From contig OY855904.1 in the NCBI GenBank assembly GCA_963693305.1, positions 44,748,315-44,812,314 of the forward strand: a stretch of DNA of 64,000 bases, read 5' to 3'. Source of the stretch: Meandrina meandrites (Eukaryota > Cnidaria > Anthozoa > Scleractinia > Meandrinidae). Positions 13,091 to 24,897 of the stretch are shown piece after piece. The notes below the pieces were generated by a model. That model did no database searches. It saw nothing but the letters and a program-made list of their open reading frames with translations, and was not told the DNA's origin. A program made the translations under genes and the position numbers. Position 1 is the stretch's first letter; every line of letters starts with the position of its first letter.

Positions 13091-13780
13091 GTGTCCTCCA
13101 ACTTAAGAATACTGAAAAAGGTTAAACCTTTTCTAAATAGTGAGAACATCGATACTTTATATAGGTCAATTATTGAGCCTTATTTCAGTTATTTTTGTCT
13201 TGTCCGGGACTCAATATGTGACACATTAAGTAATAGTCTCCAAAGGCTTCAAAATAGGGCGGCTCGTATTGTTACTGGTGCTGCTTATAGTAAGCCTTCT
13301 GGAGAAGTTTTTGAGGAATTAGGCTGGACTCAGTTAAATTCCATGAGACAATTTCACAAGGCCATTATGATGTTTAAAATTGTTAACGGTCTGACACCTC
13401 CATACCTTACCGAAATGTTCAATTCTAATAACGCCTTAAACAATTACGGTCTGGGATCTTCAAATTACGACCTAGAACTGCCCAAATGCAGAACAAATTA
13501 CTATAAGAATAGTTTTGCTTTCAGTGGCGTCAAGGTCTGGAATGCTCTCCCTCGCTACCTCAAAGAAGAAAGGTCTTTGGAAAAGTTTAAAAGAGGCTTA
13601 CTACCGGCACTTGTAAAGTAATTAGTTAAAGATCGCCTTGTAAATTGTTATGTTTAAGTACATATTTTAAAGTATTGTATTAATTAGTTAATTCACGGAT
13701 TTTATGGAAACCAAATTTTAACCTGTATGTTTAAATTTGATAAGATTTCGTGTATAAATAAAAGATTCCATCCATCTATC
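13091..13780 (+). mobile_element. 5'-truncated non-LTR retrotransposon (LINE) 3' end
   Basis: The open frame to 13621 encodes the C-terminal, thumb-side part of a LINE reverse transcriptase: SIIEPYFSYFCLVRDS, LQRLQNRAARIVTGA, FKIVNGLTPPYL and VKVWNALPRYLKE. The catalytic palm is missing. It ends TAATTAG, followed by an AT-rich 3' UTR with AATAAA near 13757 and a tail of CCATCCATCTATCTACC. The 5' end is fused to the CTAT microsatellite and the 3' tail is also a CTAT-like repeat. This fits 5' truncation at insertion. Confidence 0.75.
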
Positions 13781-14014
13781 TACCTGAGTAGGCATAAGAA
13801 GGATGACTTCCAGTTTATATCCGGTGGTAAATAATTTCTTTTAAAGATATTTTAATGAAAGGAAGACAAGAAAATCGGCCTCCAGGAGAATCCAAAGTGT
13901 ATAAAGTAGCAATTTATAAATGGAATACTAGATATTCAGCGATGATATATGTACAAAGGCTAAATTTGGCCATTTAAGGAGCATGGATTTCAGGGAAGCA
14001 CTGGAAGAGGGTAT

Positions 14015-14806
14015 CTCCTTGTTTTGCTATGAAATTCCAACTTTTTCACGCAGTAGGAGACGAGGTAGATTGCATTGTCTCCTGCATAATAGCACCAAAT
14101 TTGGTTTTCTGCATGCAGAACTCGGTCAAATCGATGCATAGGTGTTTGCAGTGTTTGAAGTTCTGTTTTGATTCTGTTTTATGATGTCACGATGTGGACA
14201 AAACAACAAAGCAACAAAAATTGTTAGGATGTATGAAGGAAAATGACTGATTTTTACTCTGACCTGATTTCTATGTCATTACTACATGAATGTTTTTACT
14301 GTCAACCTTACCAAGCCTACTACTGGGTGATTTTGTGTACAACCATAGCTGAAATGTTCTTATTTTTTGTTTCTGTTATGACACATAACGAAATGTTGAA
14401 GGCACGGTGGCTCCTTGTTTTGCTATGAAATTCCAACTTTTTCACGCAGTAGGAGATGAGGTAGATTACATTGTCTCCTGCATAATAGCACCAAATTTGG
14501 TTTTCTGCATGCAGCACTCGGTAAAATCGATGCATAGGTGTTTGGAGTGTTTGAAGTTCTGTTTTGATTCTGTCTTATGACGTCACGATGGGGACAAAAC
14601 AACAAAGCAGCAATAATTGTTAGGATGTATGAAGGAAAATGACTGATTTTTTACTCTGAACTGATTTCTATGTCATTACTACATGTATGTTTTTACTGTC
14701 AACCTGACCAAGCTTACTACTGGGTGATTTTGTGTACAACCATCGCTGAAATGTTCTTATTTTTTGTTTCTGTTATCACACATAACCAAATGTTGAAGGC
14801 ACGGTG
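14015..14806 (+). repeat. Direct tandem duplication, 396 bp period
   Basis: The sequence beginning CTCCTTGTTTTGCTATG at 14015 restarts at 14411 and both copies run through the same landmarks (TAGGATGTATGAAGG, CTACTGGGTGATTTTG) with a few per cent difference. Neither copy has a convincing ORF. Confidence 0.85.
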
Positions 14807-14990
14807 ACCTAACGGTTTGTGTGCTGGAGTCTGTATCGAGAGATCCAGGTTGGAGTCCTTGTTGGGACAATTCTCTTGTATTCTTTGGGAAGGCACTTAA
14901 CTCCGTCAGTGCCTCTCTCTAGCTAGATATTTTATCACTTGGTTCCCCCTGTCTTATACTTAAGGAAACAAACCAATCTACTTAAAAAAC
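14800..14990 (+). repeat. tRNA-derived SINE
   Basis: The head has an A box (TGACCTAACGG) and a B box (GGTTGGAGTCC) at tRNA spacing. The body includes GGGAAGGCACTTAACTCCG. The body from about 14850 is duplicated at 54350, where the tRNA-like head is absent. Confidence 0.6.
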
Positions 14991-16074
14991 AGGCCCTGTA
15001 TCAATAATTACTGACAAGTGGAAAAAGGATATTCTACAGTCATTATTATGGATGGGTGAATCAAAATAAAACTACATACATACAAACGTAATCTTTGAAT
15101 TTCTCAATAATTTTTATTATCTATCATTAAGAAGTGAATCCATGAGTTTTAACAGCTATAGAGAAATGTGGTATGATTTGATGCTGTTTCCTTGACTAGT
15201 ACATGTACCTGCCTATAGAAGGTAAATTTCTCCCCTTTTTAAAATTGAGCCGAATCCCTCGGCTGCATTGCCTTTATTGAATGATGTGATCATTTCAAGC
15301 CATTCTCAGTCATGACTGACAAATGTTGGTTGTTAAGGTAACCACTGACTGCCTTATGATGACTGCATCTTTGCAGTGAGATTCCAAAAAATGACCACAT
15401 GCGGTGTACAACGTAATATTTCCACAACTTCTTTGTTGCTGACCGGAATACTACGTGATCATGACTGGTCTGCCAAAGCACAGCAAGTTGTTGACTCCGT
15501 GCCTTGTTAGCTTAGTCGACACAGATGCATTACCAGTAAGTTGCTTACATAATGCCAATGACGTCAACGCGAGGGATCATGAACATTTCATGAGATTTGA
15601 ATAGCTAATTTATTGGAAGCCTAATAAGTACAGATTATGAGCTGATCTGTTCAAAACGATAAAAAATTACCATGCTTCAAAAATGTGAATATGATTCCAA
15701 AGCTTGAAAACGCAGGTTATACGCCCGCTACGTTTAGGCGAGATAAAGCGATTAACATGGCATCCGTTTTTTCAAACATTGACCTAAAAATGCATGTTCC
15801 TGATTTTTGGCATGTGCGTTTGTTATATTTTCATAGGAGAATAAACTTAGAAAAATGAAAAAAAAAAAAAAAAATAGAACTGCACACGAAAAAAAGGTAT
15901 ATTTTTTTACTGACAGGAATAATAAGCAATTATTGGATGAGGTTGAGCATGATATCATGAATTATCAAAATTATCGGAAACGGAGGCAAATCCCTCAGTC
16001 ATATTTTTAAAAAATTGACAGCACTACACAGACGAGGGGCTTGGAAACTAGGCGGACTTTGATCTCGACATTAT

Positions 16075-16103
16075 AACCCAATATCTGCTGCAGATATTGG
16101 GTT
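16075..16103. repeat. Perfect 29 bp palindrome
   Basis: AACCCAATATCTGC is followed by its reverse complement around a central base. In copy B the same palindrome lies immediately beside the inserted recombinase element. Confidence 0.8.
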
Positions 16104-16401
16104 ATCATGTCAACTTCACATGCTACTGTGTATTGACTGGATGCTCTCGACCAATCACATTTCTCAAAGTAATTCTAATGTATAATCATCAGAATTAACA
16201 GACACGAATTGTCGGCGAATGTGCTGACAGCATCCTCTCCGAATTTCAGCCTATTTGGACCAGCGGCTGCCGACTTCGAACTCGAAATGCACGTATAACT
16301 CGCATAATTTTTACTTTCGAGAAACAGAGAAAAAAAAAATGTCGGCGGCATTCAAATGTCATGAGATCATCACACCCTGGGGGAAACCTCAACATTCTGT
16401 T

Positions 16402-16730
16402 AAACAATTAGATTATGAGCTCGAGATTTCTATCGCGTGATAGTTGACGAGGGCGCAGCCCGAGTCAACTTTCACGCATAGAAATCGAGAGCGAAAAATC
16501 TAATTGTTTTAGTATAAATCTTTTCTGGAACAGCCTCGACTAGTAAACTGTCTAAATCTTCTTCACGGACACTTCGAAAACGTAAAGAACCGGCCGCCAT
16601 TTTGTTAGCAAGAGCATACTGCAACGCTACTCACTATCAATCACAGAATAGATACTGGGTAGCGTAGCCAATCAGGGCGCGGCATTTGTGATAGAAAGCT
16701 AATAGATTTATACTAAAAAACAATAGGAAT
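16402..16730 (-). mobile_element. Non-autonomous derivative of a tyrosine-recombinase element, copy A
   Basis: From right to left it holds the inverted end GATTTATACTAAAA (about 16706), a CCAATCAGGGCGCG promoter-like box (16668), a first-exon remnant with its ATG at 16600, the matching end TAGTATAAATC (16510) and a 108 bp palindrome (16402-16509) tipped by GGGCGCAGCCC. The order and orientation match the full-length recombinase element at 22165-24610. No recombinase catalytic domain remains. Confidence 0.55.
16512..16600 (-). pseudogene. N-terminal exon remnant of the recombinase family
   Basis: The minus strand starts at an ATG within AACAAAATGGCGGCCGG and reads MAAGSLRFRSVREEDLDSL, followed by LVEAVPEKI. 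The phrase RFRSVREEDLD resembles the first exon of the derivative near 52700 (SRFASVSESKIVQI). It runs directly into the terminal repeat, so only the N-terminus of the original protein survives. Confidence 0.45.
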
Positions 16731-17766
16731 GTGACAGTTAACATGGGACAGGTACAAAGTACTGCGACAGCGTGTGGGAAATTATTCTCGAGTGAATAAA
16801 CCGCTTTTTTCATGTCAAGTTAGAATTCCGAGGCGAAATTATCGTTTGATTCGCTGTGTTAGCGTTACAAATTTACATATCATTCGAACAATCTTCAAAA
16901 TTATGACCATGTCAGAATTCACTGATTTTGGAATCGTATAACGCACGATGAACCACCCCATTTCGCAAGAGCACATATATTCCATAATGTTTATATCTAA
17001 TTAGCAAAAGCGACATGAAACGGCATACCCGAGACCTTATTGCAGTCTTTCACCTATTGTTTACCCGAAACTCTCGATCTAGCTTTCAATTTCTTCCAGT
17101 TGAAATTTCTTCGCCGTCAATTACCTCTGTTTCTTCGACGGTTCCCTGCAACCGTATCTTAGCGCAGATTCTTGCGCTCATTTCGGCTTGCTCGCTTGCT
17201 TCATGATCGCGATCTTTATCGAATTAATCCAGCCATTTTTCCTGGTTGTAAATCAACCCTTTGTTGCATTCCGCTAATTTAGCGGCCCGCTCTTTGTCGA
17301 AAGTTTTTGTTTGTTTTCCTTGGCCTCACTTTAGCCGTCGAAAACGGGCAAGATTGCTTTTTTCTTTGGCGGGCGAATCGCGCCTCAATTCATGTGACCA
17401 CTTGCCAAGCTAATAAATTCCATTGGCAGAACTTGTCAACGCTCAATTAAGCAATTAACATGCAAACAATCTTGCTAGCGGCAGATATAATATTTTACGT
17501 CGAGTTATTCTTTTTTTTCTTAAGGATTACCTTAAGATCTATCCAACCGCTACAAAAAGTAAAATTAGCAAAATGGTAAATTTTCCCCTTACTGATAACA
17601 TAATACTGCGATAAGGAAATATTCAACAGAGTACTACTGAACTATTAAATCGGGATTCACCTTGAGAGGCTTTTTTATCGTCACGATTAGCCCATAATGA
17701 ATTGTAGCCGTAATTTAAGTCAAACACGATGCCATTCTAAGCATTTTTAGAGCCGTTTTTTTTATT

Positions 17767-17792
17767 GGGGGGGGGGGGGGGGGGGAGGGGGG
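17767..17792. repeat. Poly(G) run
   Basis: About 20 consecutive G followed by AGGGGGG. A similar but not identical run is in copy B at 59550-59574. Confidence 0.95.
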
Positions 17793-18769
17793 TAAGAGAT
17801 TGCGTACAACTGTAACGGGCCCACTTTGCACTCTTGATTGCGACTTTTTTTCGTTATTTCTTTGTGGGTTTGGCTATATATTTCGACTGCATGTTACCCT
17901 CACCGCGCCAGTTTAAATAATACTGATTATTTTTAACAAACGCCAATTCAGGTCAAATCTTTCACCTTAGACTTGCAACATAACGTTTGCATAGGAACAT
18001 CCATTTCAGTTACACCTCCAGCTCTCTCTCTGATTCTGTACAAAAATGCCATTGTTACCTGTCCCCAAACTCTTCAGTTTCTTGCACAGTCTCGTCTGGC
18101 ATTGGAATTTTGACTCTTTTGGTCGCCCAGACTCTTGAGGAAATTTATTTAACACAGTGGTATTGTGGCGATTTTAAAAAGGTGATGAAAATAGAATTAG
18201 AATTCATGAAATAGCCAAAGAGGGAGCTCCGAATGTATTGACTCGTCTTCTTTGCAATTATCTTGTAATTCAATGTATTATCATTTCAACTGAGCAAATA
18301 TTTTATCTCTAAATGTGATTTATACTTCACTTTGCCCAGGGGCACACAGGACTGTTGACGCTCTTCATCAGGATGGTCAACTTTTATCACTCCAACTATT
18401 GCTTTGACTAACAAATTCGATTTGCAGTGGGAAAGTGCGATCCAGCGTGAAAACCGTGCTGCAATGTGCTTCTCGGAGAGTGCGAGGAAATATAATTTCC
18501 AGAAAAAATTACAAGATCAACTAAATTCGCAAATACAACTGCGTTGTATTTCTTTTAATGTCAGTTCAACGTCTGAATATTCATTTCTGATACATCAAAG
18601 CAGTACTGGCCGCGATATCGGAAAACTATAGGCATTTAAATCTCACTTGACTGAAAAGGCTCAACTTTCTCTATTTTGTTCTTCTCATTTTCAAACTAAT
18701 TCGTGTTCCTTGATGCTAACCTAAAATTGCTCTGCAACATCGACAGTGGTCATTAACCGGGACCTGGGT

Positions 18770-19408
18770 TCAGCAACGAGCAACGGCATCTTCCTGCAGC
18801 TCAATAGTGTTGCCATTGGTATCCTTCTCAATGTCGTACTAGACCAGGCGATGCTGGATATAATGGATCTTTGGCATTTCCACATCCTTCTTGGCTCTAG
18901 AAAGAAAATATGATGGCAACGATTCAATAAGATCTAATTGCGAATTCCGAAGTAAAAATAAAACTCAATGGCTCTTTCATTTTTTCTTGTTGCTAAAGAT
19001 AGTCGAAAAGGGAATTGAAAAATGTAAGCAATAATGAACTTCTTCAGTATAGAACGAAAATGTAACTTTCAAACTGCCTCATTTTCTGGCCGTTTACAAA
19101 CATTTTAGCTAGTTCTAATTGTTATGAATTATTGTTTATCGCGAAAAAAAATAACTTAACAGAACCGACTAATATTTGTGCCAATTATGCCGACATACTT
19201 GTAGGTAGTTTGGTATTCGCATCTGTAACTGCCGCCTCCGTCCACCATAAGGAACATGGTAACAAAGCCCTTTAGTACTCCATCGTGGACAAGTATTCTC
19301 TTGGTTGATGGCTCCCAGCCTATCGTCTTCCTTTGCACCACAGGTCCGTTTTCGGGAAAGTTAACGCCAATAAACTTGGATTTGTGCACGATGCAGTTCC
19401 ATTTAAGG
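18770..19408 (-). pseudogene. GFP-like protein pseudogene, two 3' exons (copy A)
   Basis: Two minus-strand exons join cleanly. Exon 19199-19408 (acceptor TTGTGACAG, donor GTATGT) encodes [34 protein letters not shown] and [10 protein letters not shown]. Exon 18770-18896 (acceptor TTTCTTTCTAG) encodes AKKDVEMPKIHYIQHRLV and then ELQEDAVARC before a TGA. These are the strands of the C-terminal half of the GFP-like beta-barrel family. An in-frame TAG at 18839-18841 interrupts the last exon, and the exons with the chromophore tripeptide are not found upstream. It is therefore a broken remnant. Its presence is the best clue to an anthozoan host. Confidence 0.8.
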
Positions 19409-19763
19409 CTGTCACAACAAAGGCAATGTATGAGTGGAAACAGGCAGAGGGAACATGTGGGATAGAAAAGATGTTAGAAGGAAATTATGACCATATTGCA
19501 CGCGCTTTCAGTGTTACGTGCATAGTGATTATCGTTTGACAAATGAGCAAACAATTATCAAAATCCACCAATCACAGCCCACAAGCCATCAGCTTATAAA
19601 CTCTTGGCTCATTTTCAAAGAAGTGACACGAAACACCGGGCATGTAATTGGTGTGATTGGTGTATTTACATCCTGGTCATGTCGACAAACTTTGAAAGAC
19701 TATGCCGAAAGATGATGTTCAAACGTAACGCTGAGCGTTGTTCTAAAGTAAAGTTGTTGAGAT

Positions 19764-19948
<185 letters not shown>

Positions 19949-19959
19949 ACTGTTTTGAA

Positions 19960-20360
19960 TGGTGTTTTAAGCTATTTAAAACATTATTAAAACGTATTTT
20001 TAAATGGTGTTTTTAAGCTGTTTAAAACAGCATTAAAACATATTTTGAAACTTTTTTTAAAATTCCACAGAAACAGATTGGAATTTAAAATACAGTTATT
20101 ACAAACAGTATACAAACAGATTAAAAATATATGTTAAATCCTCACACCTAAAAATAGGTGTTCAAATTAGATTTTTAATATAGTTTTTGACTGTTTTTAA
20201 TGGTGTTTTAAGCTGTTTAAAACAGTATTAAAACATATTTTGAAATGGTGTTTTAAAGCTGTTTAAAACAGTATTAGAACATATTTTGAGACTTCTTTAA
20301 AATTCCAGACTGAAGCAGCTTGGAAACAGCATTAAAAATATATTTTAAATTCTCACACTA
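19960..20360 (+). repeat. Imperfect tandem repeats around GGTGTTTTAAGCTGTTTAAA
   Basis: The phrase TGGTGTTTTAAGCTGTTTAA followed by AACAGTATTAAAACATATTT recurs four times with variation, in two blocks (19960-20145 and 20193-20355). Each block is followed by AAATTCCA and CTCACAC. GCTGTTTAAAACAG is itself palindromic. Confidence 0.7.
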
Positions 20361-20363
20361 TTT

Positions 20364-21385
20364 GTAAACTATTTTTTTATGCTACATGTATTTTAATTCT
20401 GTTTTTGGAACCAACAGTCTTGAAATTGTGCTTAAATTATATGTACATGTATATTTTGCTCTGTTCGATGTAGTGTTTTACATGTACATGTAATGTGCTT
20501 AAGACAATGTTAAAATATAAAAGATCACATTAATATAATAAAAAAGCATAAACAGATAGTGTGAAACCAGTATAAAAATAGCCAGCAACAAAATAGTTTC
20601 CACTTTTCTGAGAAATAAAAAAAAAATTAAAGTGTGACAAATATGCTGGGAGATGAATACCAGACATATCCACAATTTGAGTATCAGCAGAGCAGGCAAA
20701 CAAAAAATAGCATCCACTGGTTGGGCTTTGGTAATCATTAACCAGAAGGACTGTACAGATACAGTGTACATACATGTACAGTACCCGAGAGTTCCAACAG
20801 GCAAAATTTTGTTGATTACGGCCAGAAAAATCAAGAAAATTCAAGTCCTCAGGCGGTTATTTTCGCAACTACATTGTAGACTCTCACCAAGTCAAGTTGT
20901 CAGTGCTAATTAATTGACAAATTGAGTCAATGTGGGTGTATTGGATATGGATGGTTATTTTTATGTGAAAATTCCTTTTTTTGTGGAATGCAAGGCACTG
21001 GATGCTTAAACTAAAGCAGTGGCAATTAAACCATAAAATTACATGTAAATGTGCCTCTCTTCGCTTTCCTGAATTTGCAAAAGTTGATTACATGTAGTAA
21101 ATAAAGCTCATGAATTTAAAGTTTTTGCAAAGATTATTTATTCACTTTTCAGGGACAAAAGAAATTTTCAGGAAGTGAACATTGTACATCATACAGCACA
21201 TGCATCTATAAATTGGCATTACATTATTTAATTATTTCTCCCAACTTGTCAACTTTGTCTGCAGCCTTTCCCTTTTTGGTCAGCTTGTTCTGTTGGTTTC
21301 CTTCTGAAAAGATAAAAAAAGGAACTTTTAGACTCTCACATAGATGTACTGTAGTTGTCGTAGAATGTTGCAATGCTAGGTAAAA
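20364..21385. other. No gene recognised
   Basis: Low-complexity AT-rich sequence with several ACATGTACATGT words. No supported ORF. Confidence 0.5.
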
Positions 21386-21387
21386 GG

Positions 21388-21570
21388 TTAAGTCTACATA
21401 CAAGCCAAGTGGCCCATCAGGCTGGAGCTTATCCCAGTTTCCGTAGCATGAAGCAACCACAGTATTTCTACTCCCCATTGGATGGGATGCTAGTCCATCG
21501 CAGGGTTACCCTCACCAGTAAATTTGCCAGTACCCATTTATTTATACACCTGGGTGGAGAGAGGTACTAC
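21388..21570 (-). repeat. 3' part of a SINE
   Basis: On the minus strand this matches the body of the SINE at 51594-51880 (CCTGCGATGGACTAGCATCC, CATGCTACGG, GATAAGCTCC). The tRNA-like head is missing and the SINE is cut at 21571 by the element that follows. Confidence 0.7.
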
Positions 21571-21905
21571 CCGTACGAAAATGTCTGACCTGACAATAAC
21601 CCAATTTTGGCCTGATTTTTTAGCCTGACAAAGACCAAATTTCCATAGCCTCACCTTAACCTTTTTAAGCCTCGTGTTAACCTTAAAAATGGGCCTTAAT
21701 ATTTTAAGGCTTGTAGCCTGATATTTTTAAGGCTTGCAGACACGGCACGGTCGAGCGCAAATAAGGCCTGAAATAATTAACTTTAAGGCTTACAAAGCAA
21801 CATTAAGGCTTAAAAAGTAAGCTTGTTAGACCTAAAAAGGCAGACTTGTTAGGCTTAAAATTCAGCCTTAAATTGTTACACTAAAACTCTAAATTAAGGC
21901 TTAGA
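21571..21905. mobile_element. MITE-like repeat with CCGTACGAAA end
   Basis: It starts CCGTACGAAAATGTCTGACC inside a SINE. The interior is a cloud of AAGGCTTA / AGGCCT words in both orientations. The same end, inverted, closes the related repeat at 49625-49976. The far end is not clear. Confidence 0.5.
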
Positions 21906-22199
21906 AAGGCACGATCGTAGCAGCTGATGAAACGCCTAAAAATAGGTTGTGACATGAACCTCGAAACATACCTTCACGCCAAGCTGTTGGAGATATTAGT
22001 GTTCCATTACCACTTCGAAACCTTCTAGAAATCCAGACGTGCAGGCATTCAACAATTGTTTGCCAGTGCGAAAATTCTGTGGTCGAACGTAGTAGGTGTA
22101 CGAATGAAATGAACACAGCCGCACGCGGTCGAAATCATGTGTACACATGTACACATGAATGCTGCCGAGCTAACTATAGAATCGCATAGCTCAAAGAAT

Positions 22200-22220
22200 T
22201 CTCGCGCTCTGATTGGCTAG
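22200..22220 (+). promoter_or_regulatory. CCAAT-type promoter box of the recombinase element
   Basis: TCTCGCGCTCTGATTGGCT contains an inverted CCAAT box next to a CGCGC motif, about 140 bases before the ATG. The same CCAATCAG-GCGCG combination lies upstream of the related genes at 16668, 57810 (as CCTATCAGAGCGCG) and 58446. Confidence 0.45.
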
Positions 22221-22356
22221 AGATGCGAGGGTATTTAGCGCGGTATTGCGACTTGAAAGTGAGGCTGCGCGGTATTGCACCGTAGCAACAACCCTAGCAA
22301 CGCCATCACTGCAATAAAACAATTCGGAAACAATTAGAAACAATGCGTTTTCAATC

Positions 22357-23907
22357 ATGTCAGTTTTAAAGCCATTACCATCTACAAAGGCAAAAGAGAA
22401 GAAAAGCGTTTTTGAAATTGGTGAAAGTGAAGTTTTTCCTTCTTTCAAACTAAACTACGACTTTTTGGAGTGTTTTAAAAAGCCCCTTTCTCTAGCGACT
22501 ACAAGAAAGCGACGAAGTGACGCGGAAAAAATGGCCGAAGCCGAAACGAGCCAGGAAAAAATTGCAAGCACAAGTTTAAACGCCGACGAAGTACCAGCGT
22601 CAGTTGATTCAGTTGTTCGATATACAGAAGAAGAACTGACTGCCTTCAAAGAAAACATGGCCTCGGAAAATACGAAGAAAAGTACATGTACCTCCGTTCG
22701 CCGCTTGCAGTCGTGGTACATGGAAAAGTATCAAACTGAACTGAACTTGAACAGCATTTCTAAAACAGAAGCTCCTCGGCTTCTGAAGCATTTCTTTGTT
22801 GAAATACGGCAAACGACCAATGAAAACAAAGGCAAAGAATACGAGCCAGGCACTCTGCAAACCTACCGTAATGGTCTCCGGAGGTATTTCCTCGAACGGG
22901 TATGTCCGCCGGCTCCTGACAACTTTGACATCGACAACTTTGAAGACGTCGCCACAATGCTCTCCGTGAAGAAAAAAGATTTGAAGAAGAAAGGCTTCGG
23001 AAACAAACCGAACGCAGCCCAGCCACTTGAAGACGATGAAGTTGAAAAGATGTGGTCAACAGGAGCAATTGGTTTACAAAATCCCCGTTCGCTTCTTCGT
23101 CTTGTTTGGTGGAATAATGTTACGCACCTCGGCATGCGAGCTTTCAAGGAGCAGTACGATTGTCAGCTGGATGATTTTACAATCACTGAACAGTATGTTG
23201 AATACAAAGAACGGCAAACCAAGAACCGCCAAGGAGACGAAGGAAGCGCGACGAAACGGGCTAGAAAGTACAACAACAAAATATGGAAAACAGATGGAGG
23301 AGAACGAGACCCATATCGAGCATTCACAGAGTATGTCGGACATCGTCCAAAAGGTGAAAAAGTTCCTCGTAATTTTTTCCTGACTCCAGTGGAAAATCCT
23401 ATCTCGAATGTGTGGTATAAGATGGTTCCAGTCGGTCGAAATAAACTCGCAAAGCAGATGCAGGAAATTGCCTCCTTCGCTTCGTTGGATGGAAAATTCA
23501 CAAATTCAAGCGGCCGTAAAACAGTCATCCAAAGCTTACGAGACGAGTTTCACCCGCTGGAAATCTCGGAGCTCACAGGTCACGCAGACCCCGGTTCCAT
23601 TGCCAGTTACAGCCACAATCCCTTGGAAAAACAACGAAGAATGTCAAACAAGCTGGCTGGTTTTTCATCTACTGTTACCACAACTACCAACGCCAACAGG
23701 GGATCTTCGACACAAGTTTTACGGGAAGTTACTGTCAACAGTCCTGCCTTGCCAACAACAGTCGAGAACAACAAAACAACCATAAATGATGATGACAGCC
23801 ACTCAGCGTTTACTGCTAGAGCTCTTGGCGGACTGTTTACCGGGGTAACGTTTACCAACTCCCCGGTAAATATTTCCATAAGCTTCCAGTCAAATCTTAA
23901 CAAATGA
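22357..23907 (+). CDS. Tyrosine recombinase (Crypton/DUF3504-like), 516 residues
   Basis: This is a full-length ORF without breaks. Residues 1-75 are Lys/Glu-rich. Around 90-210 is an all-helical core-binding region (ENTKKSTCTSVRRLQSWYM, then TLQTYRNGLRRYF). The catalytic domain follows. Arg in HLGMRAFKEQ (about 262) is a likely first catalytic Arg, Arg in NSSGRKTVIQSL (about 387) the second, with His in GHADPG (about 408) and Tyr in IASYSHNP (about 418). The position usually held by His in the HxxR motif is Ser. The C-terminal 90 residues are Ser/Thr-rich. An alternative start is the Met at 22531 (MAEAETSQEK). It presumably excises and inserts its own element. It differs strongly from the decayed recombinase at 56063-57752. 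Confidence 0.7.
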   Translation: MSVLKPLPSTKAKEKKSVFEIGESEVFPSFKLNYDFLECFKKPLSLATTRKRRSDAEKMAEAETSQEKIASTSLNADEVPASVDSVVRYTEEELTAFKENMASENTKKSTCTSVRRLQSWYMEKYQTELNLNSISKTEAPRLLKHFFVEIRQTTNENKGKEYEPGTLQTYRNGLRRYFLERVCPPAPDNFDIDNFEDVATMLSVKKKDLKKKGFGNKPNAAQPLEDDEVEKMWSTGAIGLQNPRSLLRLVWWNNVTHLGMRAFKEQYDCQLDDFTITEQYVEYKERQTKNRQGDEGSATKRARKYNNKIWKTDGGERDPYRAFTEYVGHRPKGEKVPRNFFLTPVENPISNVWYKMVPVGRNKLAKQMQEIASFASLDGKFTNSSGRKTVIQSLRDEFHPLEISELTGHADPGSIASYSHNPLEKQRRMSNKLAGFSSTVTTTTNANRGSSTQVLREVTVNSPALPTTVENNKTTINDDDSHSAFTARALGGLFTGVTFTNSPVNISISFQSNLNK

Positions 23908-24463
23908 CAGTTTTGTTTAGCCCAGAATTTGCACTGTTTTCGTGATGAGCTGAAACGCAATTTCAGTTTGACTTCTAAGTATTGCCTCATTACTCTTTCG
24001 AAGAAGTTAAACATTCAAAAACTTTGGACAAGATATTGAGATATTGAATTATTTGACTTTAAGGTGTAGATTTGAAAAACGTACCGGTTCTTTCTTTGTA
24101 CTTTCACTCCAAATGTGCGCTCATTCAGTGCAGGCTGAAAGGCTACAAACTGCTTGATGATTTTGTCTTGAGCTTATTACTTGATCTTGATGCTATTTTT
24201 AAGACTCCAGACGGTATGTTATGAAAAAACAACAGACTATTTTATGTGGTAAAGCTTGTGAAGAATTTGAAAACGAAGGTTTCCAACTCACCAGGTTCAA
24301 ATAAAGTATTGTGAGTTTTGTGATTCCTTGCTTGATTCTTATTCGCTGGCGCCTGACAGTTTGACAGTTGATTTGAGGAGCTGTTCATGATGGTTTTACT
24401 CCAGCGCGCGCTAAAATTCGCAACATTCACCAAATTTTCATTTTTAAAAGGTTATGCGATTCA

Positions 24464-24512
24464 AGGAAAATCCATTACCTGACTCGTGAATTCCACGTTA
24501 AATTTCACTTGA

Positions 24513-24575
<63 letters not shown>

Positions 24576-24610
24576 ACATGGAATTCCCTCGTCAGGTAAT
24601 GGATTTTCCT
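24464..24610. repeat. 147 bp palindrome with GC mini-hairpin tip
   Basis: Arms of about 65 bases (from AGGAAAATCCATTACCTGA to TCAGGTAATGGATTTTCCT) flank CTCATCGCTTCGCGATTCG. Inside, ATCGC-GAA-GCGAT (read on the minus strand) forms a small stem with a GAA loop. It lies at the 3' end of the recombinase element. Confidence 0.85.
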
Positions 24611-24897
24611 ATAAAGTTGCACAGCAAGGGAGATTATTGATCGCTGATAAACAGACAATAGACATTACATGAAATTCCAGTGAACCAAACAATTCATTAA
24701 ATTTTATTGAAGGAATCATGCGAAAACAACAAATTTTATCTACGCGTTTTAAAAATATCATATGCATATGATCGATCAAACTTAAATTCTAGTTTTGAAT
24801 ATGTTTAATGAAATGGGTATATTACCAGTGCTGTATTGTTTCTGGTCCTTAAGAGTAAAAAGATGTCTTACTTATCTCCTGTTATAATCAACAAGTT

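Larger units (their letters stand above)
14850..19760 (+). repeat. Segmental duplication, copy A
   Basis: This stretch is repeated in direct orientation at 54350-61373. The match starts in the SINE body and ends just before the CT microsatellite. Copies differ by scattered substitutions, small indels, a 2.3 kb insertion in B at A position 16074, and deletions in B within the GFP-like exons. Copy A holds the more complete exon remains. Confidence 0.9.
22165..24610 (+). mobile_element. Tyrosine-recombinase (Crypton-like) element, apparently intact
   Basis: The element appears to run from the inverted end GAATCGCATA (about 22170) to its partner TATGCGATTC (about 24453), with a 147 bp palindrome (24464-24610) beyond. 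It holds a CCAAT-type promoter box (22203-22218), one long recombinase ORF and an AT-rich 3' segment. This order is shared by the relatives at 16402, 51879 and 55543. Borders are inferred from that comparison and not from a target duplication. Elements of this recombinase class usually make none. Confidence 0.55.

Noticed and set aside
14800..14875. True tRNA gene
   Set aside because: A and B boxes are present but the cloverleaf arms do not pair convincingly and the sequence continues into a SINE body.
15290..15481. 63-codon minus ORF also present at 54783-54968
   Set aside because: Conserved only because the whole region is duplicated; no motif and no sign of coding constraint.
22455..24014. 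Several minus-strand ORFs of 80-135 codons over the recombinase gene
   Set aside because: Antisense shadows of an intact coding region; no domain resemblance.
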